From positions 124,001 to 188,000 of the forward strand of contig JAHDYR010000021.1 of the NCBI GenBank assembly GCA_019828565.1: 64,000 nucleotides of DNA. Reading direction: 5' to 3'. Made by a program: the position numbers and the translations under genes. Every line of letters starts with the position of its first letter. Positions within the stretch are counted from its first letter, which is position 1. The notes beneath the pieces are model-generated. The model was not told the DNA's origin. It was given only the letters and a program-made list of their open reading frames with translations, and made no database searches. Source of the stretch: Carpediemonas membranifera. Taxonomy: Eukaryota > Fornicata. Positions 1 to 7,902 of the stretch are shown here, piece by piece.

Positions 1-376
1 TGTGGCTGAGGAGTACCGGCCGGCACTGAAGCCGCGACTTGTCGATGGGGGCGTGGGGGCACTTGTTGTAGAGCTTGGGGAGGACCGACTGAGAAAGGGA
101 CTTAATGGCTGAGTTCAGCTTGCCGTCAGTTGGGGCTTTCTCACGGAGAAAGCGCAGGAGGGCGTCGATTGGTGTGCGCCACCAGTTGCAATCGGTTTGA
201 TCTGTGTCGAAGTGCTTGTCTGCTACGGTGACTAGGGCTTCAAGGGCGATAATGGCGGCGTCTGAGGGTGTGGATGGGTCGGGGCGAGTTTCGCGGCCTT
301 CAGAGAGGAGGTAGTTCAAGAACGTAACCATAAGCTCCTCAAAATAGGTCTTTGTGTCCGCATCCTCGTCATCCAT
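1..376 (-). CDS. Hypothetical protein, N-terminal part (cut by window edge)
   Basis: A minus-strand frame is open from the ATG at 374-376 to the window edge, giving about 125 residues with no stop. It begins MDDEDADTKTYFEELM and continues with Leu-rich helical stretches (LNYLLSEGRE, IIALEALVTVADKHF, PIDALLRFLREKA). The pattern resembles an alpha-helical repeat protein, but I recognise no family. Codon third positions are mixed, as in the other moderately expressed genes here. The start is supported by the first in-frame ATG and by stops in the region upstream. Function unknown; the rest lies outside the window. Confidence 0.55.
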   Translation of the reverse strand, partial: MDDEDADTKTYFEELMVTFLNYLLSEGRETRPDPSTPSDAAIIALEALVTVADKHFDTDQTDCNWWRTPIDALLRFLREKAPTDGKLNSAIKSLSQSVLPKLYNKCPHAPIDKSRLQCRPVLLSH

Positions 377-917
377 GGCGCATTGGGACGCTACATGCCC
401 AACGTGTATTCTTAGCCCGTCAAGCTTCGGGTGCAGCCTGCAGCGGGGTATTTGCTGCATAACTGGATGTGCAAGCACTCCAACTGCGACTAGATGCGCG
501 TGCATCGATCGAAACCCACGGCGATTGAGCTTATTCATCAGACACGACGTCAGCTGGTCTATTCTGACAAAACTCCATGTTGCTGTCGAAGAAGAGAACG
601 AACTCATCGCGAGATACAGCTGGCACTCACTGCTCAAGATCCGCGAGATGCAATAAACTCCGTTCAAAAGAAGCGAGTACGTGTTGCCAGAGAGACAAAG
701 AAAGCAAAGCTGCCATCCGAGTCTGACAACACCCAGCGATGCGTCATCAGCTGGGCTCTGACCGTGGCCATCCCAAAGCAAAAAAAAGCAACAGCTGCAC
801 TCAGGGCTGAGCTCGGGGTGGACAATGAGATCCGAACATCGTTCAGCCACTTTGCCTCTGGGAAAGCCCCTAGGCGTGTTAAATGGTGTGAGCTTTACAT
901 TTCGTGCGTGTGGCTGC
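377..917. other. Gene-poor stretch
   Basis: About 540 bp between the partial gene and the next small gene. Short open frames occur on the plus strand (one of 149 codons at 494-943), but they show no conserved motif and biased, Arg/Ser-rich composition. I see no RNA gene, repeat or convincing exon. It probably holds the promoter of the partial minus-strand gene and the 3' flank of the next one. Confidence 0.4.
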
Positions 918-1205
918 TCAGCGGGAGCCAAAGTGGTCGATGAGACTCACAATGGGGCGGCGGATGAGCAGGAAGACGTAGCAAACGAATAAAAGAACCA
1001 AAAAGATGAAAAGGGACCCGTAGATGCGCTTTTCGTACGTGAACATGCCATAGTAATCGAACCTGATCGACATTGTTAGCAGCTTCTTCTTCATGGACTT
1101 CATGGGAACAAACGGAGTACGAGCGTTCGGTACATCCCGAGTGTTGCTGGTTTCAACCTCGGATGGTTTGTTTACAGGTGTGTTCTTTCTGTTAACGACA
1201 ACCAT
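918..1205 (-). CDS. Small membrane protein, possible serine palmitoyltransferase small subunit
   Basis: 95 residues with a polar N-terminal half and one hydrophobic segment (about residues 61-82, YGSLFIFLVLLFVCYVFLLI), then a short tail PIVSLIDHFG. The order Phe-Thr-Tyr-Glu-Lys-Arg, membrane helix, Tyr-Val-Phe, then Ile-x-x-Leu-x-x-His-Phe resembles the ssSPT small activating subunits of serine palmitoyltransferase (WER motif, helix, YVF, I..L..F). If so it acts in the ER on the first step of sphingolipid synthesis. Resemblance is by eye and the protein is short, so another single-pass membrane protein is possible. It lies 45 bp downstream of the next minus-strand gene. Confidence 0.45.
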   Translation of the reverse strand: MVVVNRKNTPVNKPSEVETSNTRDVPNARTPFVPMKSMKKKLLTMSIRFDYYGMFTYEKRIYGSLFIFLVLLFVCYVFLLIRRPIVSLIDHFGSR

Positions 1206-1250
1206 GACGAAATAGCAATGTTAAACTGCGAAATATGGTACAACGATCGT

Positions 1251-1949
1251 TCACCGCAGGGCGCCCTGAATCCGCATGTCTCGCATCTTCTGCGTGAACC
1301 GAGCAAACGTATGCTCGCTCTGGCGCTTACTAGGCGGCCTCTCAAAGGAAGCAACGGGGTGATCCTTGGCGCCAATCTTGGCGGCCCTCACGCGGTAGGC
1401 TTCTTCAAGCTCGTAGCCTTGGAGAATATCGTCTGTCATTGCATCCACGTCACTCAGGAGTTCTGGGATGACCAGCATCCTCTCGATTTCATCTTCTTTG
1501 GTGCGTTCCCGCTCTCGCCCGTCGGCAAGCGGCTCCTCTCCGTCCATGCCCACACGGCTCCTGAAGCCGTCCCATACGACCTCAAGTGATCTAAGGGCAT
1601 CGTGGACGTGGTTTCTTACGCCGTCGTTGAGCGCGCTCGTCTCCTTGAGCTCAACCTCCATCCTGTCGGCTTCTTCGACGCAAAAGAGGTACATCCGCTC
1701 CTTCAGCTTCGCCTCTTCAAGCTCAATGTGTTTCTCTAGCAGGGTTTTGCCGTCAGAGGCCTTTGCCATCACTGGTGAGTCCACAAGCTGCCGTGCTGTT
1801 TCCATCAACGTCTGTCCCTGGACCTCGTCCTCCTCGCCGCGCACAATCGGTGCGGCACGACGTGCACTGCCTTCGTGGTATCTTGGCCCCACAGAGGCAT
1901 ATCTGTTTCGATTCATTGGCGAAACCAAGTCGTTTTCTCGTTTTCGCAT
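1251..1949 (-). CDS. Coiled-coil protein of unknown function
   Basis: About 232 residues from ATG 1947-1949 (MRKRENDLVSP). The frame is open further upstream to 2009, but that part lies partly inside the Fanzor element, so the ATG at 1949 is the better start. Charged helical stretches dominate (LLEKHIELEEAKLKERMYLF, ADRMEVELKETSALNDGV), followed by an acidic segment and a basic C-terminus (SKRQSEHTFARFTQKMRDMR). I recognise no family. Fanzor element copy 1 is inserted with its 5-bp target duplication at 1961-1965, 11 bp before this start codon, so the promoter has probably been displaced. Confidence 0.6.
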   Translation of the reverse strand: MRKRENDLVSPMNRNRYASVGPRYHEGSARRAAPIVRGEEDEVQGQTLMETARQLVDSPVMAKASDGKTLLEKHIELEEAKLKERMYLFCVEEADRMEVELKETSALNDGVRNHVHDALRSLEVVWDGFRSRVGMDGEEPLADGRERERTKEDEIERMLVIPELLSDVDAMTDDILQGYELEEAYRVRAAKIGAKDHPVASFERPPSKRQSEHTFARFTQKMRDMRIQGALR

Positions 1950-1960
1950 TTTTGCCCGCC

Positions 1961-1965
1961 GAGCT
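1961..1965 (+). repeat. Target-site duplication GAGCT (left of copy 1)
   Basis: GAGCT at 1961-1965 directly precedes the element and recurs directly after it at 3578-3582. The pair fits a 5-bp staggered-cut insertion. The duplicated bases differ from those of copy 2, as expected for independent insertions. Confidence 0.8.
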
Positions 1966-2008
1966 TGTGCTATTGAAGGGTCAAACAATGTGTTTATACT
2001 GCGCAACA
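1966..2008 (+). repeat. Left terminal repeat of Fanzor element copy 1
   Basis: 43 bp starting TGTGCTATTGAAGGGTCAAAC and ending CTGCGCAACA. The last 22 bp (1987-2008) are identical to 3556-3577, and the preceding part is similar (GAAGGGTCAAACAATG against GGAGGTTCGAAAAATG). The outer end is also weakly inverted relative to the right end (TGTGC against TGTTGC). Confidence 0.75.
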
Positions 2009-2288
2009 CTGCCCTGTCTCCCTCCTACTCACGTCTTAAGTCGGTAGGGAGATCGTCTTCTCCAGGGCTTCCACAAAGCGTCTTCTTCGTGGACGTCAGC
2101 ACAGCTGCAAACTTCACAATCGCTCACACGTCGTCTCATTGTCTTCTATTCCACATTAAATTCACTTCTACACTTGTATATGCTGGTAATGGTGTTCATC
2201 GTCGGCTCTATATGTGTGCGTCTGGGCAATTGCAGACGGAGTGGAGACGTTGAGTGGCCTCATCAGCCACTTCAACGGGGAGTACTCG

Positions 2289-3497
2289 ATGTCGCTCCGC
2301 CAGCCTCGCCTCGTGTCGATCGTGCCCATGGCCCCCGTCCGACCGGGCTTCATGGCCTACGGTGAAACGATGGGCCAACTGAACGAGAACTTCTGTCATC
2401 GTGTGGGAATTAATCCCACACTCCCACACGCCACCAAACCGTTGACAGAAGAGCAGGAGGAACCATACCAGAACAACCCCAGGTCAATGGGCCGTCTGCT
2501 CAGCCTGAGCACCGATGGGGTCTGTGTGGCGGTGACGATTAGGAGAGGCTTCGGCCACTATCGGCCACAACATGATGCGAGCATGCCTGTTCGAAAGCGA
2601 GCGAAATGGCGGGAGAAAGAGCGCCCCCGACTCGGGACCAATAATGCCGATGCTCCGCCCGCGCCGGATCCTGATGCCCACCTCATGGGGTTCGACCCGG
2701 GCGCGAGGTCCATCGGAGGGTATTACATCAGGCACCCCGATGGCACCACCAGCTCCGGCGTCCTTCCAAAGTGCGGATACACTAAGACGCCAAGGTTCGG
2801 CTTTGATATGACGGCCGCGTCGTTCAAGAGTACAAGACTAGTGAGCATCAACAACTCTATTAGGTTTGTGCTGGACAACGCGAACGACATTTTCGAGGCT
2901 GGAATGCGTAAGTCTTTCCGCCGAGTGCGCTTTGCGAACCACATCCTTCGCCAGAAGTACTTCGCCCACTGCGGCCAACAGTTGGCTCGGGAGTTCGGTC
3001 GCCACCATCCCATCGCCACCTCCATTCGCCTGAAAGTCTTCTACGGGAGCTCGGGATTCACCACGCCTGCTGGTATGTTCATTCCTTGCGCGCCATATCG
3101 AAAGTTCGCGAGAGAGATAGTTCCCCTTCTCAAGAGGTATAACATTGTCGTCGATCTTAACATGGTTAACGAGGATCGCACCACCGTCGTCTGCCCTCAC
3201 TGCCACGCCCCCTACAAGCGAGTTCGTCCGCGTGATGACCAGCACGTTCACCCACATCGTGTGATGCTCTGCGAAAATCCACAGTGCCGTGGTGCTCAGT
3301 GGCGCGCAACAGTTCCTGATGCTCTGAATGTTGATCATCGGGACAAGAGTGCTGCAGAGAACATCCTGTGGCGTTCTCTTGCCACGGAAGATGAGCTCAG
3401 TGGCTCTCCGTTCAGTCGCACATCGATCCCGCGCCTTCCAACATCATTCCAGCATCATCAATTGGCTAACCGCCAACATTCGTCTACGGACGGATGA
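2289..3497 (+). CDS. Fanzor-like RNA-guided nuclease (RuvC plus zinc finger), intact copy
   Basis: 402 residues from the first in-frame ATG (2289); the frame is open from a GTG at 2214. RuvC-I is FDPGARSIGG near residue 140. The segment YGSSGF...PCAPYRKFAREIV...VNEDRTTVVCPHC matches the Fanzor/TnpB core, where the Glu of VNEDRTT corresponds to the relocated RuvC-II glutamate reported for Fanzors. A zinc finger (CPHC, then CENPQC) follows. RuvC-III is HRDKSAAENI near residue 365. All three catalytic acids are present. Known relatives use an omega-RNA encoded at the element's 3' end to cleave DNA. This gene is alone in its element. The true N-terminus is uncertain because the divergent copy near 29 kb has about 120 more residues. 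Confidence 0.85.
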   Translation: MSLRQPRLVSIVPMAPVRPGFMAYGETMGQLNENFCHRVGINPTLPHATKPLTEEQEEPYQNNPRSMGRLLSLSTDGVCVAVTIRRGFGHYRPQHDASMPVRKRAKWREKERPRLGTNNADAPPAPDPDAHLMGFDPGARSIGGYYIRHPDGTTSSGVLPKCGYTKTPRFGFDMTAASFKSTRLVSINNSIRFVLDNANDIFEAGMRKSFRRVRFANHILRQKYFAHCGQQLAREFGRHHPIATSIRLKVFYGSSGFTTPAGMFIPCAPYRKFAREIVPLLKRYNIVVDLNMVNEDRTTVVCPHCHAPYKRVRPRDDQHVHPHRVMLCENPQCRGAQWRATVPDALNVDHRDKSAAENILWRSLATEDELSGSPFSRTSIPRLPTSFQHHQLANRQHSSTDG

Positions 3498-3537
3498 TGT
3501 TGTGCAGTTTGGCACTTTGATCGTTCCTTTCAGGCCC

Positions 3538-3577
3538 TGTCTGGGAGGTTCGAAAAATGTGTTTATACTGCGCAACA
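3538..3577 (+). repeat. Right terminal repeat of Fanzor element copy 1
   Basis: 40 bp in direct orientation to the left block; begins TGTCTGGGAGG and ends CTGCGCAACA, followed by the duplicated GAGCT. Together with the roughly 40 bp before it, this is the only DNA between the nuclease stop codon and the element end. In TnpB/Fanzor systems the guide-RNA scaffold is normally encoded there. Confidence 0.75.
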
Positions 3578-3589
3578 GAGCTTGCTGCA

Positions 3590-3754
3590 ATGGCGGGCTC
3601 CTCGTCGCGCTATCTGCCACAGTCGCCGAGTCGCTGGAACATCCACCGGCTCAAATTCGACATCACCGTTGCACTCGCTGAGGGTAACTGCCGGGTCTTC
3701 AACGCCTCCAAGGGGGCGACTTATCCAATTTATGATTGCTTACGTAAAGGTTGA
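3590..3754 (+). CDS. Small repeated protein (MAG..SRY..QSPSRW family), copy A
   Basis: 54 codons from ATG 3590: MAGSSSRYLPQSPSRW, then HRLKFDITVALAEGNCRVFN. A second locus at 31448-31594 encodes a closely similar peptide. The two agree at roughly two thirds of positions over the first 45 residues, including SRY.PQSPSRW and AEGNC, and the DNA agrees at third positions too, so they share recent ancestry. Each lies head-to-head with a minus-strand gene. Here the Fanzor element separates it from its neighbour; without the element the two starts would be about 23 bp apart. It could be a real small protein, a first exon, or a fragment of a dispersed repeat. Confidence 0.4.
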   Translation: MAGSSSRYLPQSPSRWNIHRLKFDITVALAEGNCRVFNASKGATYPIYDCLRKG

Positions 3755-4247
3755 GATTGGTGGCGACAGAGACATAGGCGTGAACTAGTAGTCATGAGAG
3801 GGGATGTCATGGGCGAGGCAGTACGCGTGGTCCCGGTGTGCGATGGCGTAGTTATGGACGCAGGTGACCATTGCCTGGAGGCGACTGACCCCTCCTTCTA
3901 ACCCTCTTCGACTTGAACAGATTGCCGGGCGCGGTGTCCAGTGGCGAGATGCAGTGCGCGTGTGTGAGAGTGTGCAGGTGTGAGACGTGCGTATCGGACC
4001 CCGGTGCGCTGCTGATTGGCTCGACTTTGGCGAGGCTGATTCATCGAGACGAGACCAAGGTTCAGGGTGATGGTTATAAGGAACACTGCCCGCCGAGCGC
4101 CGACCGATGATGGACACCGTTCAGGCATCATGGTTGATCTTGCAGGAGCTCACTGGTGACGTAGAAAACAAAGTTTATCAGAAGGCGACCAGACTGATTG
4201 TCAAAAAGACCACAGTCAAAAATGGTCGGAAATGGGCAAAATAATCA
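3755..4247. other. Region with only weak coding candidates
   Basis: No gene can be assigned firmly. Two candidates deserve note. On plus, ATG 4107 to stop 4242-4244 encodes 45 residues, MMDTVQASWLILQELTGDV... ending in a basic tail KNGRKWAK. On minus, 3785-3880 could be a last exon reading VHNYAIAHRDHAYCLAHD before a stop, without a convincing acceptor. Neither has a recognisable family. No RNA gene or repeat seen. Confidence 0.3.
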
Positions 4248-5081
4248 TCAAGCATCTACGGGTTGAATATGGCCTAGAGCTTGGTCGAAAAGGGCCTTGT
4301 TCTGCTCATAAAGAGCAATGATGTCATCGGGCAAAAAGCTGCACGAGACTCCAGCCTCGACAGAAGGAACGCTGCTCGTAGCACCAGAAGATGCGGGGGT
4401 GGCCACATCAGTCGGGGACTTCTTGTCTTCAAGAGCAGCGCCGCTGAGGATGTCTGCGACGGGTGTCTTAACGTCGTGGGTGTACGTCTTGGTCGGCATG
4501 CCGCGGACACGGGCATTCTGGAACCAGGACTTGACGCGGAGGGTGTCGAGGCCGGTAAACTTGGAAATATTCACGATCTGATCGTGTTTGGGGAAACGTA
4601 CGTTTGCGAGAAAAATGGCGGTCAGCACAGAAGTCTGGGTGGACGAAAAAGCCGACCCACGAGCCCGGGAGTTCGGGCGATTCATTAACTTCTTCTTGCT
4701 CTGGCGCTTGGAAACTGCCGTGATGGGCGAGGGGTTAGAGGGCTTGCAAGAAACAACCTTTCCTAAAGGAGAAGGGGAAACGGGGACAGGTGAAGCAACG
4801 AGATCATCGCAGAAGTTCCATTCGGGGTGGTTAAAAATCGAAGGAACGTCGAGATCCACGGAGAACTCAGAGCCATCCGAAGAAAAAGTCGGATTGCTGA
4901 ACTCAGACGATGTTGAATCACTGCGCTCCAAAAAAAGAGCAGGGGGTACGGAAAGGTTGATGCAAAGCTCCTCAAAACCAAAAATCTCGGCCATCAAAAG
5001 CGGCAAGATGGAAAAGCGCGTCTCGCTGAAACTGAAATTCTGTCGGCAGTGACTCCGGCGACTGTGGCCAAAATTAGACAC
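4248..5081 (-). CDS. Homeodomain transcription factor
   Basis: 277 residues. A divergent homeodomain spans about residues 142-197: FSSTQTSVLTAIFLANVRFP, then GLDTLRVKSWFQNARVRG. The third helix has the invariant Trp, Phe, Asn and Arg of the WFQN.R signature and binds the DNA major groove. The rest is Ser/Pro-rich and low in order, with no second domain. A downstream Met (MAEIFGFEEL, about residue 30) could be the true start. Role presumably nuclear gene control; targets unknown. The neighbours are unrelated housekeeping genes. Confidence 0.8.
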   Translation of the reverse strand: MSNFGHSRRSHCRQNFSFSETRFSILPLLMAEIFGFEELCINLSVPPALFLERSDSTSSEFSNPTFSSDGSEFSVDLDVPSIFNHPEWNFCDDLVASPVPVSPSPLGKVVSCKPSNPSPITAVSKRQSKKKLMNRPNSRARGSAFSSTQTSVLTAIFLANVRFPKHDQIVNISKFTGLDTLRVKSWFQNARVRGMPTKTYTHDVKTPVADILSGAALEDKKSPTDVATPASSGATSSVPSVEAGVSCSFLPDDIIALYEQNKALFDQALGHIQPVDA

Positions 5082-5208
5082 GCAGAAGGCTCAAATCATC
5101 GCCTCTAAATGCTCATCAAATGCAATAAAAGTGGTTTAGTAGTCACATGGATTCTACACCTCGTTCTCCGTCTTTCCTGCAGTCGCAGAGTTGATAACAA
5201 ACGCCATC

Positions 5209-7686
5209 TCATATGGTCATATACTCCTTCAGCACTCGTGCGGCCTCCCGCCTGTTCCCTGAGTCCGCCAGCAGCCGCGCCATGTTCACTGCTGCCGGAC
5301 GCTGGGCCCGCTCCAGCTGCCACGACGACACGGGCTGGGTCGGGCCGGAGTCGTATTCGGACGGCCGGCCCTGTAGTATACTCATATACATAGGGGAACA
5401 TAAATGGACCATCCGGCAGTACTGCAGCATCCGGGCCGTGTTGTACGCCGCCTCCGCCGGGTCACCCCGAAGCTCGCTGTATCGCGCCATCCGCTCGACA
5501 GCCTGGACGACCTGGTCGTTCTTGTTCGTGTTCCGGTTGGCCCTACGCCGCTGGGACGTGAAGAGGAGGCTGAGGCCGAGCATGAAGTGGGGCAGGGGGT
5601 CGCCTGGGCACTTGGCCGCGACCTCCTCGAACCTGGGCACGGCCTGCTCGTACGAGCCGTGCCAGAAGGCCGTCGAAGCCCTGAACAGCGTGCCATACGT
5701 GTTCTTCTTGAATATGGCGGCCTTGTAAGCCTTCCTGGCGACCGACCTCGTCTCCTGCAGCAGGAAGCTCTCCCACAGCCGCTGCGAGTCCGGGTGCTGT
5801 TCGAGCAGCGCCACGTCGAGCTGGCTGTGGGACGACGTGCACTGGGCTCCGATGAGCACCGTGAGGAGCCGCAGGTTGTCGTACAGGTCGACCCGACGTT
5901 GCCCGCCCCAGATGTCGAGCATGCGGGACGCCACGGCCGCGTTGATGAGCTTCGAGGCGTCTGCAGGCCTGTTCTCCCGCACCAGCTCGAGGGTGACCCG
6001 GATGGCGACGGTGTAGAAGCGGTCCTGGGTCAGCACGGTCGGGATGAACTCGTTCAGCAGCAGCGCAGTCGTGCGGGAGAATGCTGACGACCGGAACGAC
6101 GTATCCGAGCGGCTGGCGACAGTCTCGGCCCGCACCCCGCGGCAGACGTCGACGATGGCCTGCGCCCCGTCGCCGACACTGCCGTGAACCCAGCCGAGGA
6201 AGTGCCGCAGGGCGTCGGTGGGCCTGTCCGCGGGGAATGGGCACTGGTACGGCCCGACCAGCTTCCCCAGCGGGCCCGAGGTCACCGCGGCGTTCGGCTC
6301 AATAAAGCCCAGGAGCCAAAGGCATGTGTCCTTCAGGCCTAGTCTACCACACGCGTTGGCGGCCTTGAGGACGGTCGGGGCAGTCGGGTCGACCGCAAGC
6401 ACGCGAGAGTACCTTGTCAAGAGCTCCCGCCGGCCCGCATGGTCGAGTTTGGCCAGCCGCTGGAGCAGAGAGTCAGCGAGGATGAGGTTGACGGCCATTG
6501 CCATGCTCGGCACGGCCTCCGTCACCGCCAGCAGCCGCAACCCCTGGGCATATACCGCCTGGTCGGACGCCGAGACACACGTGCGGCCGAGCTCGAAGTA
6601 GAGGTCCGCGAAGTCATCGATGGGCGGGGCGAACCGCTCAATGGCGGCGAGAGCGTGGGTCCATTGTCGCGTGTGGACGAAGGCGATGGCCAGACGGACG
6701 AGTAGCTCAGGGTGGAGCCCGTTGAGCCCACCGACGGTGTGCTTCTGGATGGTGGTGATGACCGTCGTGTAGTTGCCCGCGATACCGTGGACCTCAGCCA
6801 GGATGTTGAGAATGCCCAGGTCGGGCTCCGCGGCCGAGTCCAGCAGCTTCTCGAGGAAGCGGACGAGCCTGCCGTACAGCTTCGTCTCGAGGTAGTACTC
6901 CACGCACAGCTGCAGCACCGCGGGGTCCGGGCGGACGTGGTAGAGGGCCTCAAGACAGCGGCCGGCCCCGCGCATGTCGCCGACGACGCGGTATGCACTG
7001 TGTGTCTCGATGAGATGGGCCCCAAGGTCGTCCTCGTCCTCAATGAACGGGGTCATCTTCCTGAGGCAGTAGAGGTAATACTGCTCGTGGCCTGTCCGCT
7101 GGGCAATGTCGGCGCAGATCTTCCACGGCTCCTTGGCCCTCCGAGACAGGTGGGCGGCCACGAAGAAGAAGTCCAGCGCTACCCGCTCGCTGCCTGTATC
7201 CTCGAGGGAGAGGCCGATCAGCCGGTATGGCTCGGGTGTCTGGGGCGCGAGGCGGATGGCATCCATGCACAGCCGGACGGTCTCCACACGGTTCTGGTTG
7301 ATGAAGGCGATGTTGGCGCGGCCGAGGAGGTCCGTGACTGCGGCGGGGAGCCGCATCTCCCCCAGCGAGCGGACCTGGCTCCGCGTCCGACGGCGGGGGA
7401 GGTGGAGGCTGCGGGCCTCCTTGTTCAGCTCAGCCTCGAACTCGTCCTCTTCTTGCTCCTCGTTGATCGAAAATTGAACGTCTTCGGCGTCTACGTCGAG
7501 GTTACCGCTCCTAAGGTTGCTGTCGATCTGAATGAGGAGCGTGTCGATCATATCGTGGTTCCTCTGGATGAAATCACCTCCATCGTCTACATTATCGTCT
7601 CTATGGGGCGGTATTTCCTCTCGAAGGCCCTCATCGTCGGACATTATTCCGCTGTGCAGATTAATGGCAGGTCGCCCGGTCGCCAT
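5209..7686 (-). CDS. TFIIIC TPR subunit (GTF3C3/Tfc4-like)
   Basis: 825 residues. An acidic N-terminus is followed by a TPR array from about residue 110 (LLGRANIAFINQNRVETVRL, EPYRLIGLSLEDTGSERVAL, FFFVAAHLSRRAKEPWKICA) and further helical repeats near 625-720 (PLPHFMLGLSLLFTSQ, GDPAEAAYNTARMLQYCRM). This order and the AHL-x(5)-EPW spacing match the TFIIIC subunit Tfc4/TFIIIC102, which bridges promoter-bound TFIIIC to TFIIIB in RNA polymerase III transcription. Length is close to the family norm. MSDDEGL (about residue 15) is an alternative start. No frame break seen. Confidence 0.75.
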   Translation of the reverse strand: MATGRPAINLHSGIMSDDEGLREEIPPHRDDNVDDGGDFIQRNHDMIDTLLIQIDSNLRSGNLDVDAEDVQFSINEEQEEDEFEAELNKEARSLHLPRRRTRSQVRSLGEMRLPAAVTDLLGRANIAFINQNRVETVRLCMDAIRLAPQTPEPYRLIGLSLEDTGSERVALDFFFVAAHLSRRAKEPWKICADIAQRTGHEQYYLYCLRKMTPFIEDEDDLGAHLIETHSAYRVVGDMRGAGRCLEALYHVRPDPAVLQLCVEYYLETKLYGRLVRFLEKLLDSAAEPDLGILNILAEVHGIAGNYTTVITTIQKHTVGGLNGLHPELLVRLAIAFVHTRQWTHALAAIERFAPPIDDFADLYFELGRTCVSASDQAVYAQGLRLLAVTEAVPSMAMAVNLILADSLLQRLAKLDHAGRRELLTRYSRVLAVDPTAPTVLKAANACGRLGLKDTCLWLLGFIEPNAAVTSGPLGKLVGPYQCPFPADRPTDALRHFLGWVHGSVGDGAQAIVDVCRGVRAETVASRSDTSFRSSAFSRTTALLLNEFIPTVLTQDRFYTVAIRVTLELVRENRPADASKLINAAVASRMLDIWGGQRRVDLYDNLRLLTVLIGAQCTSSHSQLDVALLEQHPDSQRLWESFLLQETRSVARKAYKAAIFKKNTYGTLFRASTAFWHGSYEQAVPRFEEVAAKCPGDPLPHFMLGLSLLFTSQRRRANRNTNKNDQVVQAVERMARYSELRGDPAEAAYNTARMLQYCRMVHLCSPMYMSILQGRPSEYDSGPTQPVSSWQLERAQRPAAVNMARLLADSGNRREAARVLKEYMTI

Positions 7687-7902
7687 GACCCAACGCCAGT
7701 CTTGTTTGCCTTGTACTACACGCCAGTGAATACACCACTGACTTGTGTCGCTGTCCCGCAGGAGATCCGCTCATTCTCCGACCACTGCCCTTCCACGTGG
7801 TCGATGATCCTGGAACCTTCAGCTACAAGACTGGGATCTACTATTTAAACACGATAACAATAACGTCGTCCGGGCCTGTCGTGTGCTCGCCGCACCCCTG
7901 CC

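Larger units (their letters stand above)
1966..3577 (+). mobile_element. Fanzor-bearing transposable element, copy 1 (intact)
   Basis: A 1612-bp element. Its termini read TGTGCTATTG... and ...CTGCGCAACA. It is flanked by an exact 5-bp duplication GAGCT (1961-1965 and 3578-3582). Both ends carry a direct terminal block of about 40 bp (1966-2008 and 3538-3577) that shares the exact 22 bp at 1987-2008 and 3556-3577. It carries one nuclease gene and no recognisable transposase. Copy 2 at 61996-63603, in opposite orientation, is nearly identical and has its own duplication GCCTC. Two copies with identical boundaries and different duplications define the ends well. Mobilisation in trans by another enzyme is inferred. 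Confidence 0.88.

Noticed and set aside
494-943. 149-codon plus frame
   Set aside because: Arg/Ser-rich, no family, no conserved start, and it overlaps the end of the small membrane-protein gene.
1966-3577. LTR retrotransposon interpretation of the Fanzor element
   Set aside because: Direct terminal repeats, TG...CA ends and 5-bp duplications resemble an LTR element, but the repeats are only about 40 bp and there is no gag, reverse transcriptase or integrase; kept only as a note on integration chemistry.
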